Origin: JAJPKK01 sp963747835
GTDB lineage: Bacteria; Pseudomonadota; Alphaproteobacteria; Rhizobiales; Xanthobacteraceae
DNA: 64,000 bases
Assembly (NCBI GenBank): GCA_963747835.1
Contig: CAVVGO010000001.1
Coordinates: forward strand, 62,001 to 126,000
Direction: 5' to 3'
Shown: one piece after another, positions 17,704-27,608 of the stretch
How the letters are laid out: every line of letters starts with the position of its first letter
Position numbering within the stretch: the stretch's first letter is position 1
Notes under the pieces: model-generated
The model's database searches: none
Told to the model about the DNA's origin: nothing
The model's input: only the letters and a program-made list of their open reading frames with translations
Translations under genes and position numbers: made by a program

Positions 17704-19116
17704 ATGACGACGGCGGTCGGGTCTATAGCGCCCGGGGACGGTCCACGCTCGGCTGCGCTCGCTGCACTCGCTGAGCGGCTCGGTGAGCGCCTGTCGGTTG
17801 CGCCCGCGGCGCGCGAGCAGCACGCCCACACCACCACCTGGGTGCCGAACCAGCCGCCCGACGCGGTTGCCTTCCCGCGCACGACTGCGGAGGTGCAGAC
17901 AATTATACGCATCTGCGCGGCGCACGGGCTGCCGGTGATCCCATTCGGGGTCGGGACCTCGCTCGAAGGCCAGGTCAACGCCCCGTTCGGCGGCGTTTCC
18001 ATTGACTTCTGCGACATGAACAGGGTGTTGGCGGTCCACGCCCAGGACCTCGATTGCGTGGTCGAGCCCGGGGTGACGCGCAAGCAGCTCAACGCCTTCC
18101 TGCGCGACGAGGGGGTGTTTTTCCCGATCGATCCGGGCGCCGACGCCTCGCTCGGCGGCATGACGGCGACCCGCGCCTCGGGCACCAACGCGGTGCGTTA
18201 CGGGACCATGAAGGACAACGTGCTGGCGCTCAAGGCCGTACTTGCCAACGGCGAAGTGATGACGACGGCCCGTCGGGCGCGAAAATCGGCGTCCGGCTAC
18301 GACCTTACAAGGCTGCTGGTCGGCTCCGAGGGCACGCTTGGCGTCATCACGGAAATCACCCTCAAGCTCTACGGCGTTCCGGAGGCGATTGCGGGTGGCA
18401 TCTGTCCGTTCCCGTCGGTGGAAGCGGCCTGCGAGGCGACCATAGCGACCATCCAGTCGGGCATTCCGGTCGCCCGCATCGAGTTGCTCGATGCCCTGCA
18501 GGTCAAAGCCGTCAACGGCTATTCCAAGCTCACCCTGCCGGAATCTCCTCTGCTGTGCGTCGAGTTTCACGGTAGCGCGGCTGGCGTCGCCGAGCAGTCG
18601 GAACGATTCGCCGAGATCGCGGCCGATCTCGGCGGCGGTCCGTTCGAATGGGCCACCAAGGCGGAGGATCGCTCGCGCCTTTGGCAGGGCCGCCATGACG
18701 CCTATTGGGCCTGCCTCGGGCTACGTCCGGGGGCCAAGGCAATCGCAAGCGACGTCTGCGTGCCGATCTCACGGCTCGCCGAGTGCGTCACAGCGACACA
18801 GCAAGACGTAGTGGCGAGCCGGCTCATAGCCCCAATTGTTGGCCACGTGGGGGACGGCAATTTCCATCTCTCGCTGCTCGTCGACATGGCGGACGGCGAT
18901 GAAGTCCATCGCGCCGAGGCGCTGCTGGAACGGCTGGTGGAACGGGCGCTCGCCATGGACGGGACCTGCACCGGCGAGCACGGCGTCGGCCAGGGCAAGA
19001 TGAAATATCTCGCCCGCGAGCACGGCGAACCGGCCCTCGTCGCCATGCGCGCCGTGAAAGCCGCGCTTGATCCACAAAACATCATGAACCCGGGCAAGAT
19101 CATTGTGCTTGGGTAA
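17704..19116 (+). CDS. FAD-linked D-2-hydroxy acid dehydrogenase (GlcD/LDHD type)
   Basis: 470 residues if translation begins at 17704; an ATG at 17641 is also possible, and neither has a strong ribosome-binding site. The FAD-binding PCMH domain shows PFGVGTSLEGQVN, SLGGMTATRASGTNAVRYG and LLVGSEGTLGVITEI. The C-terminal cap domain shows HVGDGNFHL and CTGEHGVGQGKMKYL, the metal and substrate signature of D-lactate dehydrogenases. It oxidises D-lactate or a similar D-2-hydroxy acid and passes electrons to a carrier. No GlcE/GlcF-type partners are adjacent, which favours the single-subunit LDHD type over a glycolate oxidase complex. Confidence 0.9.
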   Translation: MTTAVGSIAPGDGPRSAALAALAERLGERLSVAPAAREQHAHTTTWVPNQPPDAVAFPRTTAEVQTIIRICAAHGLPVIPFGVGTSLEGQVNAPFGGVSIDFCDMNRVLAVHAQDLDCVVEPGVTRKQLNAFLRDEGVFFPIDPGADASLGGMTATRASGTNAVRYGTMKDNVLALKAVLANGEVMTTARRARKSASGYDLTRLLVGSEGTLGVITEITLKLYGVPEAIAGGICPFPSVEAACEATIATIQSGIPVARIELLDALQVKAVNGYSKLTLPESPLLCVEFHGSAAGVAEQSERFAEIAADLGGGPFEWATKAEDRSRLWQGRHDAYWACLGLRPGAKAIASDVCVPISRLAECVTATQQDVVASRLIAPIVGHVGDGNFHLSLLVDMADGDEVHRAEALLERLVERALAMDGTCTGEHGVGQGKMKYLAREHGEPALVAMRAVKAALDPQNIMNPGKIIVLG

Positions 19117-19362
19117 ACTGATCCGCTCGACATATAATTGCCGTTGAATGGCGCTAAATTCGTGCCCATGTGGCACGTTGGTTGCGTGGAAACTTGGCCG
19201 TTCCGGTTCCGCAATTAAGCACGCTTCGTCGCAGGCCGGGAGCCGATTTGCGGCGGAGATGTTTTAGGCGGTCAACGGCAGCCGATTCCGGGTCGATCGA
19301 GATATTCGACCGAGAAAGTCGGTCGCGACACCGGCCACGCTCAAACTGCGATTTGGAGCACG

Positions 19363-22300
19363 TTGGTGCAGACCACGCTTCTGGGTTTTGGAATTGTTGT
19401 CATCGTCGCGCTGGTGGCGGCGCTTGTAGGCCCGCTGTTCATCGACTGGGGGAGCTATCGCGCCACGATCGAGGCAGAGGCGAGCCATATCGTGGGCAGC
19501 CCGGTACACGTCACCGGATCGATCGACGTGCGCCTGCTGCCCACCCCCTCGCTCGTGCTCAACGGGGTGCAAGTCGGTGAGGTGCAGGTCGATGGGGTGC
19601 AACACGGCGCCACACGAGCATCTCAGAAGTCTTTCCGCCCGCAGGCTGGCGATGGAATTCGGGCTCGGCACGATGTTGCGCGGCAAGGTCCGCGCCAACG
19701 AAGTCGCGATCGACGGCCTTGAGGTAGCGGTCGGCCTTGACCGGTTCGGCAGCATCGTGATGCCGGTCGCAAGCCTTGCTTTCGATCCCGACCGGCTCGG
19801 CATTGACCGGCTCACCATCGACAACGGTCGCGTCGATTTTTACGATGCGGCAAGCGGCGCCAAGCTTGCTATCGACAACGTGAAACTGAGCGGTGAGTTG
19901 CGCTCGCTGGTCGGTCCGTTCAAGGCCGACGGCAGCTTCGTTGCCAACGGCGAAACCTACAATTTCCGCGCGTCTGGAAGCCATCCCGGCGACGACGGGG
20001 GCGTGAAGATGCGCCTTGCCCTCGAGCCGACGGAGCGTGCTGTGGCACTCGAATCCGAAGGCACCCTGTGGGTCGAAGCGGGTTCGCCGCGCTATGACGG
20101 CGCGGTCGCGCTCGCGCGGGTGGTGGGCACCGCGTCCCCCGGCGGGCTTGTCACCATGAACGATCCCTGGAAGGTCACCGGCAAGGTCAAGGCGACCTCC
20201 TCGAGCACGGTGGTCGAGCAACTGGACTTTCAGTACGGGCCCGAGGTTCGCTCGGTTCATCTGACCGGTTCCGCCACAATGAATTTCGGCCGCAACGCGC
20301 GGGTCGCGGCTGTGCTATCGGCCCGGCAGATCGACCTCGACCGCACGTTCGGCGGATCCGAATCGAAGCCGCTGCCGGTCGAACTGATCAAATCGATGAT
20401 CGATAATTTGGCCATGTGGACAGCGCCGCCGCTCCCCGTGCGCGTTTCTCTCGGGATCGACAGCGTGGCGCTTGGCGGCGCCACCGTCACGGCCGTTCGT
20501 GGCGACGTTGAAAATAGTTCCGATGGCTGGACCCTCGATGCGCTCGACATGCGGGCGCCCGGCGCCACCTCGATGCACATTGCCGGCAGGCTTGCGGTGG
20601 CGGACCGCAGAATCGCGTTCAACGGTCCCGTCGAAATTGATTCGGGCGATCCTGCCTTGTTCTCCGCCTGGGTCGAGGGACGCGTCGTGGTTGATAGGCC
20701 CGCGCTGGGGCCGATGCGGGCGAACGGCACCGTCACGCTGGGCGGCGAGCGCATCGCAGTCGATGGACTGAAAGCCGAGATCGATCGCAAGCCGTTGCAG
20801 GGCCGCCTGGCCTATCGTTTCGCCACCGTCGCGGTGCCGGCGCGGTTCGACGGGACCCTCAGTGCCGCCGAGATCGACATTGATCGCGCCATTGCGATCG
20901 GCAAGGCGCTGATGGCCTCCATACCAATCGATCGCCCGGGCGAGATTGCGGTCGCGCTCGATATCGGCCATGCGACCTATGCGGGCGTCGAAGCCCGCAA
21001 GACCAACGCCGTACTCACCTACGATTCCTCGGGCCTCAAGATCGAGCGGCTGTCGGTCGACGACATAGGCGGGGTCACGCTCGCCGCCAGCGGCCGCATC
21101 GACAGCGTCGCCGAGGCTCTGCGCGGCTCGATCGCGATGTCGCTTATGGCGCCGCGCCTCGACGGCGTCACGGCGCTCGCCGACAAGTTCCTGCCTCGGA
21201 CCGCGGAGGCAATGCACAAATTCGGCGACCGGGTGGCGCCGCTTCGGCTCAATGCCAAACTCGAGATGGAGCCGCGGTCACGCAGCGCTACGGGAGGGCG
21301 GACCGCCGCAAAGCTCAAGGTCGACGGCAAGATCGCCGGCATGGACGTCAACCTCGACGCCACCGGCACCGGCGATATTTCCGATCCTGATGCCGCAGCG
21401 CTCCGTATCGATGGCCGTATCGACGCGGCCGATGCCCGCGCGCTCGCGACGCTCCTCGGCCTTGACACTTTGGTCGTTGCGGATGCTCGCCCGGCGAAAC
21501 TCACGCTCCTTGCCGAAGGAGCAGCGAACGGCTCCTTCCGGGTGACCGGCAAGCTCGCCGGCACCGACCTCAACGCAAGCGCGGCCGGAACCGCGACGCT
21601 CGCGGGCGATGGCGCTCTCGACGTAACGCTGCGTGCCGCCGACACGCGGCTGCCGCGCCGCGCTTTGGCGACCGCCGTGCCGGTCGATCTGCGCGGCCAT
21701 GTGGCGAGTAATGCCGGTGCTGTCACGTTGAGCGACCTTGCCGGCAAAGTCGGTGGCGCCACCGTGCGCGGCCGGCTCGCATTCGGCGCCGGCGAACCGC
21801 TCAGCGTCAATGGCCGTATCGACGCCGATCAAGTTGATGCCGGCGAGTTGATCGCTATCTTCACCGGCACGCCGAGGGCGCCGGCGCGCGCTCCGCAGGA
21901 TTGGTCGTCGGAACCATTTGGGCAGGTCAATCTGCCGGCAATGGATGGCCGCGTCGAGTTTCGCGCCGAAACCGCCCTATGGAATGGTGCGCTCGCGACG
22001 CGGGATCTTGCCGGCGCACTTAATCTCGATGGCTCGGGATTTTCGCTTGCTGGCGTAACCGGAACCCTCGCTGGCGGACGTCTCGCCCTCGACGCCGCGT
22101 TCCAACGCGATCCGAACGGGATATCGGTGCAATCCCGTGTGAAACTGACCAACGCTGATCTGTCGGTCCTATTGGCCGGCGCGTTGCGGGTGCCGGCGGT
22201 GGGCCGCATTTCGCTGAACGTGGATGCAAAAGGGCAGGGGCTGAGCGCGGCCTCGCTGGTGGGGTCGCTCGATGGCACCGGTACGGTGACGGTGGACCAC

Positions 22301-22999
22301 GTCGAGATCTCGGGCCTCGATCCCGCCGCGATCGGGGCGGCCATCAACGCCATGGAGCACGATCGCAACCTCTCCGGCAATCCGGGGCGCGTGACCGATA
22401 TGGTCAATATCGGGCTCGATGCTGGGCGCCTTCGGTTGCCATTTGCGGCTGCCCCGATCGCAATCGCCGACGGGGCTGCGCACGTGGTTAGGTTCTCGGC
22501 TCCGGCGCAAAATGCCGAAATCAACGGGTCGATTTCGTTGGGCCTCAAGGACGGGCAGGTCGAAGCCGGCGTTGCGATCACCGCGCCGCAACGCAACGGT
22601 GCGGCTGCCGGCCTTGAACCGCCTCAGTTGAAAGTCGCCGTCAGGGGAGCGTTGGGCTCAGCCAGGCGCACGGCCGATGTTTCTTCGCTGATCGAATGGT
22701 CGATGAAACGATGGATGGACCAGGACGCCAAGACCCTGGAAGACGTCCAGCAGGAACGCCGCCGCATCGAGGCGGCGGCGGAGGTGCCGCGGCACCAGGA
22801 CGATGCCGGCGGAACGACAGGTGATGTCCGCATCGCGCCTGCGGCTGCCCCGCCCGCTGCCGCGATGACACGGGCCCCGGATCAGCCGGCGCCGGCCGAT
22901 ACCAAGCCACCGCCGGTCCGCCGGGCTGCTCCGCAGCAGCCGGCTCAGCCGTCGCCGAAGCCATTCAACCCGCTGGAATTGTTTTGGGGAGGGCGATGA
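19363..22999 (+). CDS. Giant AsmA-family protein, interrupted by one frameshift
   Basis: About 1,210 residues. The first frame (TTG at 19363 or GTG at 19366, GGAG seven bases ahead of the TTG) starts with an N-terminal membrane helix and FIDWGSYRATIEAEASHIVGS, the AsmA opening. Near 19605 the protein moves to the next frame and continues LAMEFGLGTMLRGKVRANEVAI, as expected. Long beta-strand repeats fill the centre, then an AsmA C-terminal domain (GTGTVTVDHVEISGLD) and a Pro/Ala-rich end. AsmA-like proteins are anchored in the inner membrane and bridge to the outer membrane, probably in lipid transport. A 9-base direct repeat GGGGTGCAA (19564 and 19594) lies right at the break. Confidence 0.82.
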
Positions 23000-23061
23000 G
23001 CGCCGTGCCTGATGCCGCGGCCCCAAGCACCTAGCTCGCAGGTTGCGCCTGCGTTAACGCG

Positions 23062-23092
23062 GATCCCGAAAAATCGCAGACTTTTCGGGATC
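23062..23092. terminator. Long stem-loop between convergent genes
   Basis: GATCCCGAAAA (23062-23072) pairs perfectly with TTTTCGGGATC (23082-23092), loop of 9. TTGCGC (23043-23048) and GCGCAA (23095-23100) could extend the structure. The A- and T-runs give it terminator character in both directions; the same style of stem occurs as a dispersed Rhizobiales repeat. Confidence 0.65.
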
Positions 23093-23111
23093 GTGCGCAA
23101 GAACAACGAAA

Positions 23112-23408
23112 TCAGTCGGCGCGCAGAATCTGTTCGGTTCGGCTGGCGCCGGCCCCGATGATCGGCGTCTTGCTTTCGGGTCTCGCCCCATTCTGCGGGC
23201 CGCGATAATAATCGAGCACGAACAAGCGGATTGCCGAAGATAGGTTGCCGTGACGGCGATCCTGATCGATCGCCGCGACCATGTCCGAAAGGGTCAAATC
23301 GCGCTTCGCCGCGATTTCCTTTAAACCGACCCAGAATGCATCTTCCAAACTGACACTCGTTTTGTGCCCGGCGATGACGATAGAGCGCTTAACGACCGGC
23401 GATTTCAT
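23112..23408 (-). CDS. Ribbon-helix-helix domain protein (RHH_4 type)
   Basis: 98 residues. The N-terminal part is a ribbon-helix-helix: VVKRSIVIAGHKTSVSLEDA followed by FWVGLKEIAAKRDLTLSDMV. RHH proteins bind DNA as dimers through the beta strand, so this could be a small regulator. Its start at 23408 overlaps the end of the DUF4169 gene by 20 bp, so the two are translationally coupled. The fumC-DUF4169-RHH order is repeated across Rhizobiales, which supports the call even though the role is unknown. Confidence 0.85.
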   Translation of the reverse strand: MKSPVVKRSIVIAGHKTSVSLEDAFWVGLKEIAAKRDLTLSDMVAAIDQDRRHGNLSSAIRLFVLDYYRGPQNGARPESKTPIIGAGASRTEQILRAD

Positions 23409-23592
23409 CGGATTCTCCTGTCTCGATGCGGTGCTCGTCGAGCTCGCGGCGGAATTTGGACCTTTCCGTCTTGGCCAGCGTACGGGCAGCCTTCGACATC
23501 CCGTAGGAAACTCGTGCCTCGGCGGCGTGTTCCTGATTGCGCCGACGTTCGGCACGTTTCCGGGCAGTGCGGAGATTGACGATCTCAGCCAT
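23389..23592 (-). CDS. DUF4169 small basic protein
   Basis: 67 residues starting MAEIVNLRTARKRAERRR, the distinctive opening of DUF4169, then a charged, helix-rich body with many Arg, Lys and Glu. Function unknown; strong charge suggests nucleic-acid or protein contact. The start at 23592 is chosen because the family begins with MAEIVNLR; an earlier in-frame Met adds seven unlike residues. It overlaps the RHH gene downstream and lies 186 bp below fumC on the same strand. Confidence 0.85.
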   Translation of the reverse strand: MAEIVNLRTARKRAERRRNQEHAAEARVSYGMSKAARTLAKTERSKFRRELDEHRIETGESDEIAGR

Positions 23593-23778
23593 GCGCGGCC
23601 GCACTGTCCCCAAAACCCAAGGGGCACGACGCCCCTTCCCCGGTTATTTACTTGGCCGGAACACCGATTCAACCGAATCGATGGTCCACAACGTGCGATT
23701 GCCCACACATATGGACATGAGTCGCTTCCCCAACACAACCCAGAATATAAGCCATTGTGTGAAAAATTTCCGGCCCCA

Positions 23779-25179
23779 TCATGACTTCGGCGCCGGGCCG
23801 ACCATGGCCTCCGGCAGCACCAACCGGTCAAATTGGTCCGCCGTCACGTGACCGAGCCGGACCGCCTCCTGCCGCAGTGTGGTGCCATTGGCATGGGCCG
23901 CCTTGGCGATTGCGGCCGCCTTGTCGTAGCCGATGACGGGGGCAAGCGCCGTTACCAGCATGAGCGATTTTTCAACGAGTTCCCGGATCCGCGCCTTGTC
24001 GGGACGTATCCCGGCCACGAGGTTGTCGGTAAATGAGCGCGCCGCGTCGCCGAGCAGCCGGATGGACCCTAGGAGCGCAAGCGCGATGACCGGTTTGTAG
24101 ACGTTGAGCTCAAGATGACCCTGGCTTGCCGCCACCGTGATGGTGGTCTGATTGCCGAACACTTGGCAGCACACCATGGTCAGCGCCTCGCACTGGGTCG
24201 GATTGACCTTGCCCGGCATGATCGAGGAGCCGGGCTCGTTTTCCGGCAGCAGCAGTTCGCCGATCCCGGCGCGTGGACCGGACCCGAGCAGGCGCAAGTC
24301 GTTGGCGATCTTGAAGAGACCGGTCGCCATCGCGGAGAGGGCGCCGTGGAGGAAGACCTCGCCGTCATGGGCCGCCAGTGCCTCGAACTTGTTGGGTGCA
24401 CTGGTGAACGGCAGGCCGGTCAGCGCCGCGAGCCGCGCCGCGAACAGCCCGGCGAAGCGCGGATGTGCATTGAGGCCGGTGCCGACCGCGGTGCCGCCCT
24501 GGGCAAGCTCGTAGATATGCTTCTCGGCCTCGCGGATGCGTGCGATCCCGGACCAAAGCTGCGCCGCATAGCCCGAGAACTCCTGGCCGAGCGTCAGCGG
24601 CACCGCATCCTGAAGATGGGTGCGGCCGATCTTCACGATAGATGCGAATTCCTCGGCCTTGCCGGCGAGCGCGCGGCGGAGATGTTCGAGGGCGGGAAGT
24701 AATCTGTCGGCGATCTCGCGGACCGCCGCGATACGGATTGCGGTCGGAAAGCCGTCATTGGACGATTGGCTCATGTTGACGTGGTCGTTTGGATGCAGCG
24801 GCGCGTTGGTACCGCGCCTGCCGCCGAGCATCTCGTTGCCGCGATTGGCAATCACCTCGTTCACATTCATGTTGGTCTGGGTGCCCGACCCGGTCTGCCA
24901 TACCACGAGCGGAAAGTTACCGGCGAGCGCGTCCGAGGCGATCTCCTCAGCGGCGGCGACGATCGCGGCGGCGCGGCGCTCGTCGATAAGCCCGAGTTCA
25001 AGGTTAACTTCGGCGGCAACACGCTTGACGAGGGCGAGGGCCTTGACGACCGGCAGCGGCATCAAATCCTCGCCGATGCGAAAATTGCGCCGCGAACGTT
25101 CGGTCTGCGCCCCCCAATAGCGGTCCGCCGGAACCTCGATGGGGCCGAACGTATCGGTCTCGGTTCGCATCTCCGCCAT
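23779..25179 (-). CDS. fumC: Fumarate hydratase, class II
   Basis: 466 residues, normal for FumC, beginning MAEMRTETDTFGPIEVP. Signature motifs present: TGSGTQTNMNVNEV, VNMSQSSNDGFPTA (site with catalytic His replaced as in class II), and GSSIMPGKVNPTQCEA, the fumarase/aspartase superfamily loop with the catalytic Ser. It converts fumarate to L-malate in the TCA cycle and, unlike class I, needs no iron-sulfur cluster. The start at 25179 is preferred over an upstream in-frame Met because it matches family N-termini. Confidence 0.96.
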   Translation of the reverse strand: MAEMRTETDTFGPIEVPADRYWGAQTERSRRNFRIGEDLMPLPVVKALALVKRVAAEVNLELGLIDERRAAAIVAAAEEIASDALAGNFPLVVWQTGSGTQTNMNVNEVIANRGNEMLGGRRGTNAPLHPNDHVNMSQSSNDGFPTAIRIAAVREIADRLLPALEHLRRALAGKAEEFASIVKIGRTHLQDAVPLTLGQEFSGYAAQLWSGIARIREAEKHIYELAQGGTAVGTGLNAHPRFAGLFAARLAALTGLPFTSAPNKFEALAAHDGEVFLHGALSAMATGLFKIANDLRLLGSGPRAGIGELLLPENEPGSSIMPGKVNPTQCEALTMVCCQVFGNQTTITVAASQGHLELNVYKPVIALALLGSIRLLGDAARSFTDNLVAGIRPDKARIRELVEKSLMLVTALAPVIGYDKAAAIAKAAHANGTTLRQEAVRLGHVTADQFDRLVLPEAMVGPAPKS

Positions 25180-25689
25180 TGATGGCTCCTGGTGGCCCGG
25201 CAACCGCCGGTGCGGTTGCGTGACGTGTTGCATGATTTGGATCAAGGCACAGCTCCGCTGCATCCGCGAAAACAGCGTGCGTCCCTGTCAAAAGAGTCCG
25301 CCATCCTGTCATATGGGGCGTCCAAAAGGGTGGCAACAGCCCGCGCAACAAGGAGAACATTTAGCCTGGCACGACAGCGCAGTTGCGGTGGACCGGCCGA
25401 CATTATTATAGTGGGAATAGCCGGCCGATCTCGTAGGCCGCGCCGCTAACCGGGCGCAAGTTCCGGCACGGCATAACAACGAACGTATAGAAAATATCTT
25501 CGCGAACGTCTGGTATCCGACGATCCGGATATCCGGAAAACGCGACGGGAGGCTCAATTGATCGATCAACGAAAGTCAGTTTACGCACTGCACCGCCAGG
25601 CGGCCACGGTCGCGACATCGAATTCGCGGTCTCACAACGCCGCCCGCGATCTCGACGTCATTTGCAGCAATCGCAGCAGGAACTGACCT
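25180..25689. other. Divergent intergenic region (510 bp) with a perfect 14-bp palindrome
   Basis: No supportable gene. TCCGGATATCCGGA at 25524-25537 is a perfect palindrome about 155 bp before the cytochrome gene. The octamer CCGGCCGA occurs twice in direct orientation between 25390 and 25430. Promoters of fumC and of the cytochrome operon should be here. Confidence 0.5.
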
Positions 25690-26550
25690 GTGGTTCGTTC
25701 GGATCGACTTGATACGCCACAGGGCGGCCCCGATGGGCCGCCGGCGCGCGGGCGCCGCACTGCGCGTTGGAAGGCCTGGGCCGCCTCCGCCGTTGCGGTC
25801 GCGCTGGTCGCTGCCGGGACAAGTTATTACGTCCGCCACGAAGACCTGCTTGCGCGCATCATGCGCGCGGATCCCGATGCCGTTCCGAGCGACGCCGAGT
25901 TGCGTGACTTCGCGATCTCTTATGCGCGACCAATCTACGATCGCAATTGCGCCAGCTGCCACGGCGGAAACATGCAGGGTGACCCCGGTTATGGTGTGCC
26001 CGACCTCACCGACCAGGATTGGCTCTATGGCGAGGGGCGGGTGACCCAAATTGAGCACACCATCCTGTACGGGATTCGCGCGAGCAACGGCAAGACGATG
26101 AATTTTGCCGATATGCCGGGCTTCGCCCGCCCGGTCCCATACCAGCGCTACAAGATCGAGCCGCTCGAGCCCGGCGACATCCGCGACGTCGTCACGTTCC
26201 TCATGGTGGCGGCGCGCCGCCCGGGCGATACCGCAGCGGCGAAGCGAGGTGAGGTGATTTACGCGGACAAAGGCCAATGCTTCGATTGCCACGCAAGCGA
26301 CGCCAAGGGCGATACCGCCATCGGGGCGCCCAGTTTGCTCGACCACAAGTGGCTCCACGGCAACGGAAGCTTCGATGATATCTACGCCACCGTTGCCTAT
26401 GGCAGCAGTGGGATTTGCCCCGCCTGGTACCAGCGGTTGAGCGCGGTATCGATCCGGGCGCTCGCCGTGCTCGTCTACGCGGCTTCACACCGGGAGCCGC
26501 CCCGGGCGGCGTCGCGATCGTCCGAACACGCGGCCGGACCGGCAGGATGA
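25690..26550 (+). CDS. Membrane-anchored dihaem cytochrome c
   Basis: 286 residues with GTG start. A Pro/Arg-rich cytoplasmic end and one membrane helix (about 30-48) precede two cytochrome c domains. Haem-binding CASCH is at residues 87-91 and CFDCH at 197-201. The segment GVPDLTDQDWLYGEGRVTQI and the IEHTILYGIR stretch resemble the FixP/CcoP subunit of cbb3 oxidases, but no other cbb3 genes are present. It probably carries electrons in the periplasm. The stop overlaps the start of the parvulin gene by ATGA, so the three genes 25690-28842 likely form one operon. Confidence 0.88.
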   Translation: MVRSDRLDTPQGGPDGPPARGRRTARWKAWAASAVAVALVAAGTSYYVRHEDLLARIMRADPDAVPSDAELRDFAISYARPIYDRNCASCHGGNMQGDPGYGVPDLTDQDWLYGEGRVTQIEHTILYGIRASNGKTMNFADMPGFARPVPYQRYKIEPLEPGDIRDVVTFLMVAARRPGDTAAAKRGEVIYADKGQCFDCHASDAKGDTAIGAPSLLDHKWLHGNGSFDDIYATVAYGSSGICPAWYQRLSAVSIRALAVLVYAASHREPPRAASRSSEHAAGPAG

Positions 26551-27608
26551 CGACCATGAATACGTTGCAGGTAAAAAATGACCTTGAGCCGGCCCAGAGG
26601 AAGCCGTTCTCCTTTGTGGGCTTTTGGGATTTCAAGTCCGTCAATCCGGCGCGTTCGCTGGTTTTTCTCAGCATCGGAACCATCATCGGGCTTGGCATTG
26701 CGGGCTACGGGCTGTTCACCGCCAAAGGCACCGTCACCCATGTGGTGCCGCCGGAAAACGTCGCCGTCGTCAACCAGCGCCCGATCCTGCGGACCGACTT
26801 CATCGCCCAGGCAGAGGCCCTCTACAACATGCCGTTTGGCGAGATGACGCCGCAGCAACGCATCAGGGTGCTCCAGGACATGATTCGCGAGGAACTGTTT
26901 GTGCAGCGCGGGCTCGAACTTGACTTCCCGTCCAACGACCCCGACACGCGCGCCGCGCTGGTTGCGGCGGTCGAACAGCAGGTCGCCGCCAATGTGACGG
27001 CCGGACGGCCGAGCGACGCCGAGCTGATGAAGTACTACGAGGAAAACGCCGCCAAATACTCCTCCGAAGGACTGATGACGCTGCACGATCTGCTGTTGCC
27101 GAAGGCAAGAGCTGCAGCACCCGATGCCCTGATCCTGATGCGCCAAGCCGCCGATGCATTGCGCTCCGGCACCGCGGTGGAGGCGGTGATCAAGACCTAC
27201 GGCCTGGAGGAGGTCGGCGGTGGCCGCGGGCGCGGCGCGCCGCCCGGCAACGAGGAATTCTATTTTGCCCAGAAGATCCACGTCGGCGATGCGGTCTTTT
27301 CGGTGGCCTTATCGCTCGATGATGGCCAGGTATGCGACCCGGTCGTAGCCGATGACGGCATCCATATCGTACAGATGGTCAAGAACGTCCGCCCGGTGGC
27401 GGCGACCTTCGAGCGTGCGCGCAGCCAAGTGCTCCAGGACTATAACGAGGCGGCGAAAAAGCGGCTGGAAGCCGCCGATGAGAAGTATCTGCGCGGCAAG
27501 GCCGATATCCTGGTCGCCGACGACTACGCCGAAGCCTACCGGCAGGACGAGGCGAACCCGGAACCAGCGCCCGCTAAGCCGGCGCGAACCGAATCGGGCA
27601 AGCGATGA
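26547..27608 (+). CDS. Membrane-anchored parvulin-type peptidyl-prolyl isomerase
   Basis: 353 residues. The N-terminal tail has one membrane helix (about 35-58) and then a SurA-like helical segment (LRTDFIAQAEALYN, MIREELFVQRGLELDF). A parvulin-like domain spans about 175-290 (DAVFSVALSLDDGQVCDPVVADDGIHIVQM). It should help fold secreted proteins, perhaps the cytochrome or the HupE-like protein encoded beside it. The ATG at 26547 overlaps the cytochrome stop; a longer upstream frame exists but lies inside the cytochrome gene. Confidence 0.8.
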   Translation: MTTMNTLQVKNDLEPAQRKPFSFVGFWDFKSVNPARSLVFLSIGTIIGLGIAGYGLFTAKGTVTHVVPPENVAVVNQRPILRTDFIAQAEALYNMPFGEMTPQQRIRVLQDMIREELFVQRGLELDFPSNDPDTRAALVAAVEQQVAANVTAGRPSDAELMKYYEENAAKYSSEGLMTLHDLLLPKARAAAPDALILMRQAADALRSGTAVEAVIKTYGLEEVGGGRGRGAPPGNEEFYFAQKIHVGDAVFSVALSLDDGQVCDPVVADDGIHIVQMVKNVRPVAATFERARSQVLQDYNEAAKKRLEAADEKYLRGKADILVADDYAEAYRQDEANPEPAPAKPARTESGKR

